64,000 nucleotides of DNA from Psychrobacter sp. P2G3 (GCF_001593285.1 NZ_CP012529.1:2232001-2296000), one strand, 5' to 3'. Positions 48,968 to 59,059 are shown, numbered from the stretch's first letter. Numbers and translations are program-made. The notes: generated by a model from the sequence alone, not told the origin.

Positions 48968-49465
48968 ATGGCTAAGCCAACAACAGAAAGCATTGTTCTA
49001 CCAGATTTTCCAGTAACTATAGTACGTAATCTCGATAATAACTTTATCCACGATGATATTAGTTTAAAAGAGTTGGTTCAGCATACCGATAAAGGGCTCA
49101 TTCTTTATTTTTATCCCAAGGACAGTACGCCTGGTTGTACCACTCAAGCCACAGAGTTTACTGAGCATCTTAATGCCTTTGATACGCTTGGCTATGACAT
49201 CATTGGTGTATCGCGAGACAGCGTTGAGTCTCATGAAAAATTTATCACCAAATATGATTTACAGATTCCATTGATTAGCGATAGCGATGAAAAGCTATGT
49301 CAGTACTTCGATGTCATTAAAGAAAAAAACATGTATGGTAAGACGACTATCGGCCTTGTGCGCTCAGCATTTGTGTTTAATAAGGACGGCGAGCTCACCC
49401 ATGCACAGCGCAATTTACGTGCAAAAGGATATACTGAGCGTTTGCTCGACACATTAACCTCTTAA
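48968..49465 (+). CDS. bcp: Peroxiredoxin, BCP/PrxQ family
   Basis: A thiol peroxidase that reduces H2O2 and organic peroxides. The 165 residues show the FYPKDSTPGCTTQATEF active site with peroxidatic Cys57. The resolving Cys that E. coli BCP has five residues later is absent (Thr62); the only other Cys is Cys111 in EKLCQYFDV. Either Cys111 resolves, or it is a 1-Cys enzyme. The conserved late Arg is in LVRSAFVFNKDG. The ATG has AAGGA upstream. It stands alone, ended by a terminator. Confidence 0.93.
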   Translation: MAKPTTESIVLPDFPVTIVRNLDNNFIHDDISLKELVQHTDKGLILYFYPKDSTPGCTTQATEFTEHLNAFDTLGYDIIGVSRDSVESHEKFITKYDLQIPLISDSDEKLCQYFDVIKEKNMYGKTTIGLVRSAFVFNKDGELTHAQRNLRAKGYTERLLDTLTS

Positions 49466-49504
49466 TAAGTAAGTTTAAGGTCGAAAGAATAGATAAGAAT
49501 ATAA

Positions 49505-49553
49505 AAAGCCTTACCAACACTGATTAATATGTATCAGTACTAGTAAGGCTTCT
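49505..49553. terminator. Intrinsic terminator between bcp and the DUF1501 gene
   Basis: AAGCCTTAC / GTAAGGCTT outer stem with an inner ACTGAT / ATCAGT stem, between convergent genes. Confidence 0.75.
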
Positions 49554-49575
49554 TATATCTGCTATCGTTCTCTTA

Positions 49576-50949
49576 CTAGACTCTCATAAACCCTAAATCT
49601 TGATTATTGAAATTGTGAAGATTGGGGGCTATCAGTCTTAAATCACTATTCGGTACGCCAAACCATTTAGCCAAAGTTGCGGAATACTGGTCAATAGAAG
49701 TGGTGGGTAACATTCTCCCTTGTCCTACATCTTCTGCCGTATCAAGGCCGATTTCAGGACTTTGACCATAAAAGTCTTTGCCATTTACCGCACCACCCAT
49801 AATCATATGATGACTACCCCAACCATGATCAGAGCCGTTACCGTTACTACTAAATGTACGACCAAAGTCTGATGCAGTAAATGTCGTCACGCTTTGAGTT
49901 ACATTAAGCTCTTCAGTCGCTTCATAAAAGCTGGCTAACGCATCATCAACTAAGGACATCTGTTTGTCATGTCTTCTGAGCAAATCAGAATGAGTATCAA
50001 AACCTTTTAGACTGACAAAAAACACTTGTCTCTTAACCCCTAAGCTATTACGTGATTTAATCAGTTTTGCAACGATTTTTAGCTGGTCAGCTAATGAATT
50101 GTTACTTGAAAACTGTGTCATTAGCTCCCCTGAATTCTTTAAAGCCGCTGACATCATGCTTTCAGCTTCCATCGAACGCTTATTAACAGAGTTAAGATGG
50201 TTCTCCATTATATTGTAACGCTCTGAAATAATAAGCTCTTTTAATGCCGATGCACACTTTTGTGAACCATAAAGCCTTGCACCATCTACAGCAGACTTAA
50301 TAGGTACGATACCATTTGTTTCAATATTTAATGGAATAGCATCGTCTCCTGTCAAAAACAGTGAATTATTGGCAGTACTTATACAAGAAAACATAGCTTG
50401 CGAGTTTTGGTTTAGAATCAGATCACCAATTTGTCCACCCCATCCTTCTCTAAATGCACCAGATGATGTCGTCTGCCATACTTTTTTCTGTGTAGAGTGT
50501 GAAAATAGTATATTTGGTAGAGGTACTGTTTTTCTCATAAACTGTTCTACTGACGTGGGTTGAATTAAAGTACCCACGTTCTGTAAGACGGCAAGTTTCT
50601 TTAAGTGAAACAAGCTATTCAAGCGTTTAAGTTGAGGATGGAATCCCCATTTTAGCCCATCTGATAATCTCGTTGACGGTATTAAAGGAAGAACCTTTGA
50701 TTGATCTATAGCAATTTCTTGGCGTATTTTTTCATACTCTGCATAATTGGTAGAATCAATAGGAATAAGGGTGTTAGCTTGATCGTTACCCCCATCTAAA
50801 AAGACACAAACTAAAGCTTTATAATCTGTAGCTGTTGCTGCTGCCGCTTCAGCCATACCCATAAGATTTATAGTAACAGGGTTAGCAACACCTGCTGCGG
50901 TTAAGTAACCTAAACGCTTCAAAAACGCTCTTCTTGATAATTCGCTCAT
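49576..50949 (-). CDS. DUF1501 protein with Tat signal
   Basis: A 457-residue exported protein of the DUF1501 family (sulfatase-like, alkaline-phosphatase fold in distant homologues). The N-terminus is SRRAFLKRLGYLTAAGVANP, a twin-arginine signal, with cleavage near AAAAT about residue 38. Family markers are ALVCVFLDGGNDQANTLIP, TLIQPTSVEQFMRKT, FVSLKGFDTHSD and FTASDFGRTFSSNGNGSDHGWG, whose Asp/His/Asn could bind metal. The substrate is unknown. It begins 25 bp downstream of the DUF1800 gene and is clearly co-transcribed; this pairing is widespread in bacteria and unexplained. Confidence 0.92.
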   Translation of the reverse strand: MSELSRRAFLKRLGYLTAAGVANPVTINLMGMAEAAAATATDYKALVCVFLDGGNDQANTLIPIDSTNYAEYEKIRQEIAIDQSKVLPLIPSTRLSDGLKWGFHPQLKRLNSLFHLKKLAVLQNVGTLIQPTSVEQFMRKTVPLPNILFSHSTQKKVWQTTSSGAFREGWGGQIGDLILNQNSQAMFSCISTANNSLFLTGDDAIPLNIETNGIVPIKSAVDGARLYGSQKCASALKELIISERYNIMENHLNSVNKRSMEAESMMSAALKNSGELMTQFSSNNSLADQLKIVAKLIKSRNSLGVKRQVFFVSLKGFDTHSDLLRRHDKQMSLVDDALASFYEATEELNVTQSVTTFTASDFGRTFSSNGNGSDHGWGSHHMIMGGAVNGKDFYGQSPEIGLDTAEDVGQGRMLPTTSIDQYSATLAKWFGVPNSDLRLIAPNLHNFNNQDLGFMRV

Positions 50950-50974
50950 AATAGTAATTCGCTTATAGTGTATG

Positions 50975-53011
50975 TTATCTTTGTACTAGATAATCGGGGC
51001 TGACCATAGTCATTAAAATAGCTAAATGTACGCGGTTTTCCTTCCCTCTAGGAGAATCATCTGTCAATTCGTTTAGAGCGGAAATAATTAGACTAGTCGT
51101 TTTATGTGACATTTGACCTGCACATAGCGTAAGTTTCAGGTGTTCTACTAACTTCTTAGGCTGGTCATGTAATTTCATTTCTTCATCGTAATTTGGTGCT
51201 ATTTCGATGATTGTTTCAATGAAACCATACAGCACCCCTTTTTCGATGATTCGTTTTATATAATTAATATAACTTACTGTAGAAGTAACATTATGTAGCT
51301 GTAGCTCTGGCGCTACTATTCCATTTCTAGTGAAATCATCAGTATTCGGTGCATAATCGGCATCAAAGAAGTTGAATACTGAAGGTGCTCTGAGAGGGCT
51401 CTGACCCAGTCCCCACTTTCTACTAATTGTAGTACTAATCATCCACTCACCTGAGATACTTCTACGATTAGTAAAAGTATGAACCCATTGGATCAGCCTT
51501 ATCATCGGCTCTCGGACCTTACCAATAGTGGGTTTGTGTTCTTTAGGAAGAATGCGAGCCTCTTTATCAGTTAAAATTGCTTGTAAAACTGACTTTAGAT
51601 TACCGCGCTCGCCTTTGTCATTACTATTAAAAATAGTAGCAACTCGACTTACATAATCAGGGCTTGGATTACTGGTGACTAAACGCTGGATAAGTTGCTT
51701 GCTTATAAATGGTCCAACATTAGAATGATTGAATAAAGTGTCAATCACGATCTCAAGTGCCTGCTCGCCATTTGACCCTTCTGGTACAGTGACACCAAAG
51801 AAGCTTGCGCTACGAGTATCGTGTCTGCTCGGTATATTAATCATAGGATTACGCGTGAATTCAACGTAAGTATCTGATTTGGTAACGTTAGATCTATTAT
51901 CTACCGTCCAACCAGTTAAAGCTCGAGCAATATTGGTGACTGTTTCTTGGGTATAAGTTTCTATCGGCTCGCCATTGTGCAACTTGGGCGTACCATCAAG
52001 ATTTAGCTCTACTAAACCAATAGTAAATAGCTGCATAACTTCTCGGGCATAGTTTTCATCTGGTCTGCGCCCTCTATCATTAGCTCTTCTACTATGCCTT
52101 AAGTCTAAGTAAGCACCCATACCTAAATTTAAGGTAACAGACTTCAATAAATCCCTAAAGCTACCAAAAGCATACTTATTCAGTAAGTCCCAGTATGCGC
52201 CGATTGCAAACCCTCGATGAGGAAGACTTAGTTGTTCAGAAGACAATACCAAAATCTCAGAAAGGGCTAATGCCATGCGCTTACGCAAAGTATCTTTAGA
52301 AGACAAAAGCTGCTGCCATGCCATCCAGTCTCCAGGTCTATCAGAATACTTATTCTTTTTAGTATTATGTCCTTGTTGTAGCAACCAGTTATATGCAGTA
52401 ATTTCGACAGGCATAGAGAATTGTCTGTTCAACCATTGATTTATGCCAATACTTTTAAGATCTTTAATCTCTGCTTTGGTTGAAGAAAACTGCGCTTGCT
52501 GCAAAAACCTAGCAGCACTGATATCATTCAGTGGTTCTACTTCCATAACATTGTCTTCAGACGAACTGGTTGTGTCCGAGCCTGTCGTATTAGAACCTGT
52601 CGTATTAGAACCTGTTGTACCAGAACCTGTTGTACCAGAACCTGTTGTACCAGAACCTGTTGTACCAGAGCCTGCTGTACTAGAACCTGTTGTACTAGAG
52701 CCTGCTGTACTAGAGCCTGCTGTACTAGAGCCTGCTGTACTAGAGCCTGCTGTACTAGAGCCTGCTGTACTAGAGCCTGCTGTACTAGAGCCTGCTGTAC
52801 TAGAGCCTGCTGTACTAGAGCCGCTCGATGAACCACCTCCTCCACAACCGATGAGGAATAATGGCATAGAGGCTATGACAGGGTGTTGCATCTTAACCGG
52901 ATAAAATCTCTTACTATCACTGGAATGTTTAAGATGAGTTTCTTTTAATGCGTTAGTAGGAGTCCATTCATTAATCGTAGATAAAGATGCTCTCTTGCCC
53001 ACGTTTTCCAT
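50975..53011 (-). CDS. DUF1800 protein with 17-unit GSxTx repeat linker
   Basis: A 678-residue exported protein. Residues 41-56 ([16 protein letters not shown]) look like a hydrophobic signal with a lipobox-like end and Gly-rich start of the mature protein, but 40 polar residues precede it, unusual for a lipoprotein; the ATG at 53011 has AAGG seven bases upstream, so it is the likelier start, with Met41 as alternative. Residues 64-148 are 17 pentapeptides [15 protein letters not shown] and the like, a flexible linker. The rest is the DUF1800 domain ([44 protein letters not shown]). Function unknown. It forms an operon with the DUF1501 gene 25 bp downstream. Confidence 0.92.
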   Translation of the reverse strand: MENVGKRASLSTINEWTPTNALKETHLKHSSDSKRFYPVKMQHPVIASMPLFLIGCGGGGSSSGSSTAGSSTAGSSTAGSSTAGSSTAGSSTAGSSTAGSSTAGSSTTGSSTAGSGTTGSGTTGSGTTGSGTTGSNTTGSNTTGSDTTSSSEDNVMEVEPLNDISAARFLQQAQFSSTKAEIKDLKSIGINQWLNRQFSMPVEITAYNWLLQQGHNTKKNKYSDRPGDWMAWQQLLSSKDTLRKRMALALSEILVLSSEQLSLPHRGFAIGAYWDLLNKYAFGSFRDLLKSVTLNLGMGAYLDLRHSRRANDRGRRPDENYAREVMQLFTIGLVELNLDGTPKLHNGEPIETYTQETVTNIARALTGWTVDNRSNVTKSDTYVEFTRNPMINIPSRHDTRSASFFGVTVPEGSNGEQALEIVIDTLFNHSNVGPFISKQLIQRLVTSNPSPDYVSRVATIFNSNDKGERGNLKSVLQAILTDKEARILPKEHKPTIGKVREPMIRLIQWVHTFTNRRSISGEWMISTTISRKWGLGQSPLRAPSVFNFFDADYAPNTDDFTRNGIVAPELQLHNVTSTVSYINYIKRIIEKGVLYGFIETIIEIAPNYDEEMKLHDQPKKLVEHLKLTLCAGQMSHKTTSLIISALNELTDDSPRGKENRVHLAILMTMVSPDYLVQR
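52568..52822. repeat. 15-bp coding minisatellite, 17 units
   Basis: Seventeen tandem 15-bp units within the DUF1800 gene, each coding for a GSxTx pentapeptide. The units nearest the gene start (52673 onward on plus) are almost identical (core GCCTGCTGTACTAGA on plus), while those nearer the DUF1800 domain have diverged. Since 15 is a multiple of three, copy-number changes keep the frame and alter linker length only. Confidence 0.97.
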
Positions 53012-53658
53012 GCAATTGCCTTAAATAATAGGGTTTGATATGTTTCTTAATCTATATTCTCACTGATACACAGAAATCTTGATGCCATCTCTACCATGCT
53101 TAAAAAACGCAACTTATGGTCTTTTATTTCAATAAGTTAGAGCACAAGGCATTATATTGAATAAAAAAATCAGGTATTCTTTCGAATATCTGATTTTTTT
53201 CCAGACTGTCTTTTAACGTTAATTTGGTTTGCTATAATAAAAACGACATTTATATTTATGTCAGTAAAAAAAGATAAAGCACTTGATTAAAAATTGTGCA
53301 ATTTGCATACCAAAAACCCATCTAGCTTCTTTCATTAATATGACTTGTTAGTAATATTTATTAACAAATTAGCTTGCTTATTTATGATAGACGGTGTTTT
53401 TTTACGATAGATGGTTTTATTTTGAGGTAAACAGTCATGTGGAAGTGACTGCAAAACTACTTTCGTTTAGCGTAGTTCCTATTCGAATCTAATGAACTAG
53501 TCAACATAGTCTTGAAAAAATGACTACACATTTTTGCAACAGCTTGCTACGTATAGATAGATGTATGACGTTAAGATAACCTTTAATATTGAAAGCTATT
53601 ATTAAAAATAATCGACTACTGAAGTATTAATCTGAATACCTAATTAATTGAGGACAAT
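53012..53658. other. Divergent intergenic region DUF1800 / flavoprotein
   Basis: A 647-bp AT-rich region between divergent genes. It holds a terminator-like hairpin (53164-53200) and an imperfect 20-bp direct repeat (ATGATAGACGGT at 53384, ACGATAGATGGT at 53404). No gene seen. A stretch near 53473 resembling a tRNA T-arm has no tRNA context. Confidence 0.55.
53164..53200. terminator. Terminator-like hairpin without an adjacent gene end
   Basis: AAAAAAATCAGGTATTC and GAATATCTGATTTTTTT form a long stem with one G-U pair and a tight loop. It lies between divergent genes, so it has no clear gene to terminate. An orphan terminator or the end of an unannotated small RNA. Confidence 0.65.
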
Positions 53659-55143
53659 ATGAGCAAATCATCTAATGAAACCAATGGCAACGTCAATCGT
53701 AAGGTAGATGTGGCGGTGATTGGCGCTGGCACTGCGGGCCAAAACGCCTTTCGCCAAGCGAGAAAAACCAATGATAACGTTGTCATTATCAATGATGGAT
53801 TTTGGACAACGACTTGTATCCAAGTTGGCTGCATGCCGAGTAAGCTATTAATTGCAGCGGCTGATCGTGCATACGAGGCCAACCATTCTGCAGATTTCGG
53901 TATTCATGCTACTGCTCAGATAGATGGCAAACGAGTGATGGAGCGGGTCCGTGATGAGCGTAACCATTTTGCCAGCTATATCAAAAAACAGGTCGAAGGC
54001 TGGCCTGAAGATAAAAAAATAGATGGCCGTGCTCATATCAATAAGCAAGGACTGATTGAGGTAAATGATGAGCTGATAGAAGCTGAGAAAATCATCGTCG
54101 CTACTGGTAGTTCAACATTCATTCCAGATGGCTGGGCTGATAGACTTGGCGATACCATGATAACCTCTGACACTGCCTTTGAACTTACCGACTTACCAAG
54201 ATCCATGGCAGTGGTCGGTGCAGGTGCTATTGGGTTAGAGCTTGCTCAAGCATTTCAACGATTGGGCGTAGATGTAACAGTATTTAATCGAGTCAAACGG
54301 GTGGCTGGGCTTAAAGATCCTGACATTAGTAATAAAGCCATCGATTGCTTAAGTCGCGAATTAACGATGCATCTAGGCAGTAAAATCAATGATGTGGGTA
54401 CCCAAGTAGCAGATAATGCTAAAGGGTCGATTGCTTTCATTGATTATGAAGATAGTGCTGGTCAGTCACAGCAATGGCAAGGTGAGTATGTACTGGTCGC
54501 AACTGGTCGCCGTAACAATATCGAGCAATTGGGCATTGAAAACCTAGGTGTTGAGCTTGATGATAAAAACCGCCCAAAACAACTAGATAAAAAGACCGGA
54601 CAAATCGGTAATCTTGATGTTTATATCGTTGGTGACGCTAATGCGAATATCCCTCTATTACATGTGGCCAGTGATGAAGGGTATAGTGCGGGCAGTATGG
54701 TTTGTAAAAACGAAGCAGATGCTTATATACGTCCACCTGCTATTCCTTTTTCAATCGTTTTTTGCTCACCACAAATTGTCAACGTTGGCCTGTCTCTACC
54801 AGAAATCCAGCAAAATCCAGATCTTGAATATGTGGTTGGTAGCGTCAGTTTTGATAATCAAGGACGTAGCCGTGTGATGGGAGTCAATTGTGGCCTATTG
54901 CACATCTATGGTTGTAAAAAGACTGATAAAGTTCTAGGCGCTAGTATGGTTGGTCCTGATGCCGAGTATATCGGACATATATTAGCCACCGCGATTACCA
55001 ATGATTTAAGCGTCAAAGCATTACTTGATACCCCTTTTTACCACCCTACTATTTTGGAAGGTCTACGCACTGCTCTACGCGATGTACAACATAAAATGAA
55101 AATACCTTATCAATCTCAAGATGCACAGGAAGATAGCTTTTAA
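53659..55143 (+). CDS. Dihydrolipoamide dehydrogenase-like flavoprotein disulfide reductase
   Basis: A 494-residue class I pyridine-nucleotide disulfide oxidoreductase. The FAD-binding motif is VIGAGTAGQNAFRQA, the redox disulfide is TCIQVGCMPSK (Cys53, Cys58), the NAD-binding GAGAIGLELAQAFQRLG follows, then the second FAD motif DVYIVGDAN and the C-terminal dimer domain with HPTILEGLRTALRDV, whose His-Pro and Glu are the usual acid-base pair. Such enzymes regenerate lipoamide in 2-oxoacid or glycine cleavage complexes, but the sequence is a divergent branch and no E1, E2 or gcv gene is adjacent. A role as glycine cleavage L-protein is possible but unproven. Confidence 0.88.
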   Translation: MSKSSNETNGNVNRKVDVAVIGAGTAGQNAFRQARKTNDNVVIINDGFWTTTCIQVGCMPSKLLIAAADRAYEANHSADFGIHATAQIDGKRVMERVRDERNHFASYIKKQVEGWPEDKKIDGRAHINKQGLIEVNDELIEAEKIIVATGSSTFIPDGWADRLGDTMITSDTAFELTDLPRSMAVVGAGAIGLELAQAFQRLGVDVTVFNRVKRVAGLKDPDISNKAIDCLSRELTMHLGSKINDVGTQVADNAKGSIAFIDYEDSAGQSQQWQGEYVLVATGRRNNIEQLGIENLGVELDDKNRPKQLDKKTGQIGNLDVYIVGDANANIPLLHVASDEGYSAGSMVCKNEADAYIRPPAIPFSIVFCSPQIVNVGLSLPEIQQNPDLEYVVGSVSFDNQGRSRVMGVNCGLLHIYGCKKTDKVLGASMVGPDAEYIGHILATAITNDLSVKALLDTPFYHPTILEGLRTALRDVQHKMKIPYQSQDAQEDSF

Positions 55144-55190
55144 TCACCTGCTCGGTTACACTTTCAAATAAGAGATAGGCGTAGTGCCAG

Positions 55191-55208
55191 CCATGACTCA
55201 GGTCATGG
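55191..55208. other. Short perfect hairpin before the MscS gene
   Basis: CCATGAC and GTCATGG are perfectly complementary around TCAG, 43 bp before the MscS ATG. Could be an operator or an mRNA hairpin. Confidence 0.35.
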
Positions 55209-55250
55209 TTGATCGGTATTAAGCTGACAGAATTTGAAACTTAACTTTGC

Positions 55251-56450
55251 ATGGACAAGACGATGGCAATTGCTGGTATTACTGATTTTTTTCAAGAGAT
55301 TATCCGTGACCTGCATACTAGCTTATATCTTGCTCTTGGTGGCTCAGTAGAGGAAGACTCTTTCGATTGGTCCTCTCAAGCGGTAGAGTTGGTTAGCACT
55401 GGCATCAAAATCCTAATACTGCTTGCGATATTAGGATTTTTTTATTGGCTGACCATTTATATTATTAAACACAATAAAGCACGCTTTCGCTTTAATGAGC
55501 GCCGTAACAATATTGCACGTTCAGTGCTGCGTTACATATGGGTGGTTGCCAGCTTAATCGCAATTATGAGTCAGATTAACTTTGAGCCAAGTACTGTCAA
55601 AGCTACAGCAAAAGCCAGTACTTGGGCGGGTATCTACTATATATTATGGGCATCATCGGGACAAATTATTCATAGAGTATTGCAACATTATGGCCTTAAT
55701 GCCTCTATCGAACAGCTACTTAAGAATATTTTATCTGTACTGATTTGGGTACTGGGACTGGCCAGCGTCATGGCACAATTTGGCTTCGATATTGTGTCGC
55801 TGGTGGCTGGTTTGGGCATCGTTGGCTTGGCGGTTGGCTTTGCTGCCCAGTCAACGCTCGCCAACTTTATCGCTGGTATTACTATTTTGCTTGAACAATC
55901 ATTTCAAGTTGGCGACTGGATTAATATTAACGACCAAGAAGGACGCGTTGTCCTCATTTCACTGCGTACAACCCATATCTTAACTCGAGATAACATCACC
56001 GTTATTATCCCAAATTCTAATGTAGCCTCGTCCGAGGTTACCAACCTAACCTCCAAAAACTTTATACGATTTGATATTCGTATGCGTATTGCTTTTGAGG
56101 ATGATATTAACACTGCACGCAAGGAGATCTTGCAAGTACTTACTGACACCGATGTAGTACTCAGTCGTCCTGAAACTTCAGCAACAGTAGCGGAGATTGG
56201 CGAATACGGAGTGTTTTTTATCGTGCGTTTTTGGGTTAAGCCAGCCGCCGTGGCTCGTATGCCCAAAATTAAAGAAGGCCTACAAGAAGATATCAAGCGC
56301 GCTTTTGATGCCGCGAATATCTCAACCCCCTACCCTCATATGCGTTTACTAATGCCAAAAGACGTCGATTATCCTATCGCTACTAAACCCTTTGCGACCA
56401 CGACTCAGATCGTATCAGAAGAAGTTTCAATGACAAAGAATGATAAGTAA
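55251..56450 (+). CDS. MscS-family mechanosensitive ion channel
   Basis: A 399-residue MscS-type channel that opens under membrane tension to release solutes. Three to four membrane segments lie at about residues 50-72, 90-108, 125-140 and 158-200. The pore helix and following loop are FGFDIVSLVAGLGIVGLAVGF followed by AAQSTLANFIAG, the family's best conserved region, then the beta domain (VGDWINI, GRVVLISLRTTHI, IIPNSNVASSEVTN) and a C-terminal alpha/beta vestibule. No strong SD at the ATG; Met5 at 55263 is an alternative. It follows the flavoprotein gene by ~107 bp. Confidence 0.93.
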   Translation: MDKTMAIAGITDFFQEIIRDLHTSLYLALGGSVEEDSFDWSSQAVELVSTGIKILILLAILGFFYWLTIYIIKHNKARFRFNERRNNIARSVLRYIWVVASLIAIMSQINFEPSTVKATAKASTWAGIYYILWASSGQIIHRVLQHYGLNASIEQLLKNILSVLIWVLGLASVMAQFGFDIVSLVAGLGIVGLAVGFAAQSTLANFIAGITILLEQSFQVGDWININDQEGRVVLISLRTTHILTRDNITVIIPNSNVASSEVTNLTSKNFIRFDIRMRIAFEDDINTARKEILQVLTDTDVVLSRPETSATVAEIGEYGVFFIVRFWVKPAAVARMPKIKEGLQEDIKRAFDAANISTPYPHMRLLMPKDVDYPIATKPFATTTQIVSEEVSMTKNDK

Positions 56451-56633
56451 CGGTATTAGAGTGTATGAATTTTTTACATCTCAAACACAGCCTTTTAAAC
56501 CAAGTATTTTTGGGTTAAGAGCTTTTAAACATAACCACTTTAAACCATCCTATCTTGAAATATGGTAAAATTACCGGTTAAACATCTTATTGTATGATGT
56601 GCATTACTTATTAATTTAGCCACAGGTATCCGT

Positions 56634-58940
56634 ATGACCGAAACAACCTCGCCCGCATCTTCAACAGCTTCTTCGCCAGAGTTGTCGCTTGACCTTATCA
56701 TTACCTGCGCCGATGGGCTTGAGGCACCGCTACAAACTGAGCTGACAAGCTTTGGGATTGCAAGTGACATTAAAAGTACAGGTCGTCTGACCGTTACGGG
56801 TACGTTGCGTGATCTCTATACGATTTGCCTCTGGTCACGGGTGGCCTCGCGAGTATTGATGTTAATTAAACGCAAAAACATCAATACTGAATATGATGTG
56901 GCTGAGCAGCTTTACGGTCTGGCAAAATCGGTCAACTGGACTGAGCAATTTAGCTTAGAGCAAACGTTTGCTATTCGTCTATCTGTCGATAAGCGCGTTG
57001 CCGTCAGTCAGCAGTTTGCTATGCTGCGTATCAAAGATGCGATTGCGGATACTTTCAACGAAGTTTACGACAGTCGTCCTAACGTTGATAGTAAAAACCC
57101 AGACTTTTCTGTGTTTGCAACTGTCAATGATAAACAAGCTGAGCTGTATCTAGATTTATCAGGTACCAGTTTGCATCGCCGTGGTTATCGCGTGGCAATG
57201 ACAGAAGCGCCATTAAAAGAAAACTTGGCAGCGGCTTTGCTCTACAGCGCAGGCTGGCATAAGAAAAACGACGCTGGCAATGCGCCTTTCTATAATGCTT
57301 TGGTCGATCCGATGTGTGGCTCTGGAACATTTATCATTGAAGCGCTGCTCATGCATTGCGATTATGCGGTTGGTATCGATAAAGCCGCCAATCAGTTTGG
57401 CTTTTACCAGTGGCAACATCATGATGATGCATTATGGCAACAGATGATTGATGATGCCCAAACACGCTTCCGAGAAGCCTTAGCAATCGCTAACGAGCAG
57501 CCAGATACCCTACCGCTAATTTTGGGTTTTGATGCGGATAGTGGCGCAATTCTCGCGACAGAAAAGAACCTGATTGCTGCAGGTTTGCAAGATTTGCTGC
57601 CGCTACTTGACCTTGAGACTCGCGCCCTCGATCAACTAAGTACTGTTCTAAAGCCGCTGGCCGACGATGGTAGATTAAACAATCCTTTAATCATTACTAA
57701 CCCACCTTATGGTGAGCGTTTGGGTGATGAAGAAATGATTAAGCCGTTATATCAAGCATTAGGGCTTATCTTACAAGATAGCTTTGCAGGTAGCGGTGTC
57801 GATCCGATGCTTGGCATATTGGCCTCAAATGTCGAACAGGTTGATATCTTACCGATTAAAGAACCAAAAACGTTACGTTGTCATAATGGTGCTATCACTG
57901 TTTATTTCCGCTATGGCATCCTGATCGCTGGGCAAACGGGCAATCTCGTTAGTCGCTTTGAGAAGCGTGAGATTGAAGTGGAAGATGGACAGGACTTTAT
58001 TAATCGCTTGCAAAAAAATCTTGCCAAACTTAAAAAGCTCGCCAAAAAAGACAACGTGAGCAATGTGCGTGTCTACGATGCTGACTTGCCTGACTTCAAA
58101 GTTGCTATCGACTTATATGGCGATTATGCACACGTGCAAGAATATGCACCGCCTAAAACCATTCCACCTGAAACTGCTAAGAAACGCTTTAATTTGGCGT
58201 TGATGGGTATTCGTGAAGTGTTCGACATTAACCGCGAACAAATCTTTATCAAAACTCGTGCGCGTCAGTCTGGTAATGACCAATATAGTAAACAAGGCAA
58301 TGTCGAAAAGCGTGGCAAATTTTATGTGGCTCGTGAAGACGGCGCGTACTTTTATGTCAACTTCACTGATTATCTCGATACAGGTCTTTTCATTGACCAT
58401 CGCAATATGCGTGCGCGTATCAAAGACAACAGTCGTGGCAAAGCCGTACTGAACTTGTTTGCCTATACTTGTACGGCTAGTGTGCACGCGGCATTAGCTG
58501 GTGCTAAAAAAGTCACCAGTGTTGATTTATCACAGAATTATCTAGATTGGGGCAAGCAAAACTTTGTGCTTAATGGTCTGGACGTTAGTCGTAGCAAATA
58601 TCAATTTGTAGCTGCTGATATCTTTGAGTGGATTAAAGACAATACTGAGCAATTCGACATTATCTTTATTGATCCACCGACCTTTTCGAACTCTAAAAAG
58701 TTCCAAGGTACTTTTGATGTGCAGCGCGACCATGCTGCTCTCATCAATCGTGCGATGAATCGCTTAACCTCTGATGGCGTATTGTATTTTTCTAACAACT
58801 TTACCCGCTTTGAGCTGGATGAGCAATTGACTGAACGTTACGATATTATCGATATTACCCAAAAAACAATTGGCTTTGATTTTAATGTCAAAAAACCGAT
58901 TCATCAAAGTTTTGAGATTCGTCACCGTCAGAGTTTATAA
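56634..58940 (+). CDS. rlmL: 23S rRNA methyltransferase RlmKL (m2G2445 / m7G2069)
   Basis: A fused enzyme of 768 residues. The N-terminal half has a THUMP domain (~60-170), then an N2-guanine methyltransferase with LVDPMCGSGTFIIEALLM for AdoMet binding and ITNPPYGERLGDEE as catalytic motif IV. The C-terminal half (RlmK, m7G2069) has LNLFAYTCTASVHAALAGAKKV and FIDPPTFSNSKKF. The length and order match E. coli RlmKL (702 residues); the extra is at the start and in the linker. The ATG has AGG about seven bases upstream. It methylates 23S rRNA before ribosome assembly. A terminator follows. Confidence 0.97.
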   Translation: MTETTSPASSTASSPELSLDLIITCADGLEAPLQTELTSFGIASDIKSTGRLTVTGTLRDLYTICLWSRVASRVLMLIKRKNINTEYDVAEQLYGLAKSVNWTEQFSLEQTFAIRLSVDKRVAVSQQFAMLRIKDAIADTFNEVYDSRPNVDSKNPDFSVFATVNDKQAELYLDLSGTSLHRRGYRVAMTEAPLKENLAAALLYSAGWHKKNDAGNAPFYNALVDPMCGSGTFIIEALLMHCDYAVGIDKAANQFGFYQWQHHDDALWQQMIDDAQTRFREALAIANEQPDTLPLILGFDADSGAILATEKNLIAAGLQDLLPLLDLETRALDQLSTVLKPLADDGRLNNPLIITNPPYGERLGDEEMIKPLYQALGLILQDSFAGSGVDPMLGILASNVEQVDILPIKEPKTLRCHNGAITVYFRYGILIAGQTGNLVSRFEKREIEVEDGQDFINRLQKNLAKLKKLAKKDNVSNVRVYDADLPDFKVAIDLYGDYAHVQEYAPPKTIPPETAKKRFNLALMGIREVFDINREQIFIKTRARQSGNDQYSKQGNVEKRGKFYVAREDGAYFYVNFTDYLDTGLFIDHRNMRARIKDNSRGKAVLNLFAYTCTASVHAALAGAKKVTSVDLSQNYLDWGKQNFVLNGLDVSRSKYQFVAADIFEWIKDNTEQFDIIFIDPPTFSNSKKFQGTFDVQRDHAALINRAMNRLTSDGVLYFSNNFTRFELDEQLTERYDIIDITQKTIGFDFNVKKPIHQSFEIRHRQSL

Positions 58941-59025
58941 GGCAATAGACAATTGAAAATAGTAATCAAAGCAGTTTAAGCCGCTAAATTTTAGGTTTTA
59001 TAGTCAATTTTATATTAAACGCAAC

Positions 59026-59059
59026 AATGACCTAATCTGCTTTGATTGGGTCATTTTTT
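59026..59059 (+). terminator. Intrinsic terminator of rlmL
   Basis: AATGACCTAATC / GATTGGGTCATT stem with a six-base loop and TTTTT tail, ~85 bp after the rlmL stop. Confidence 0.8.

Noticed and set aside
52568..52822. Possible CRISPR array
   Set aside because: Units are 15 bp, directly adjacent without unique spacers, and translate to in-frame pentapeptides.
52443..52904. Long plus-strand frames with VLEPAVLEP or CTRAC repeats
   Set aside because: They are shadows of the 15-bp minisatellite on the strand opposite to the DUF1800 gene; every frame of a stop-free repeat stays open.
53471..53500. tRNA T-arm-like sequence TATTCGAATCTA
   Set aside because: No acceptor stem, anticodon arm or D-arm fits around it.
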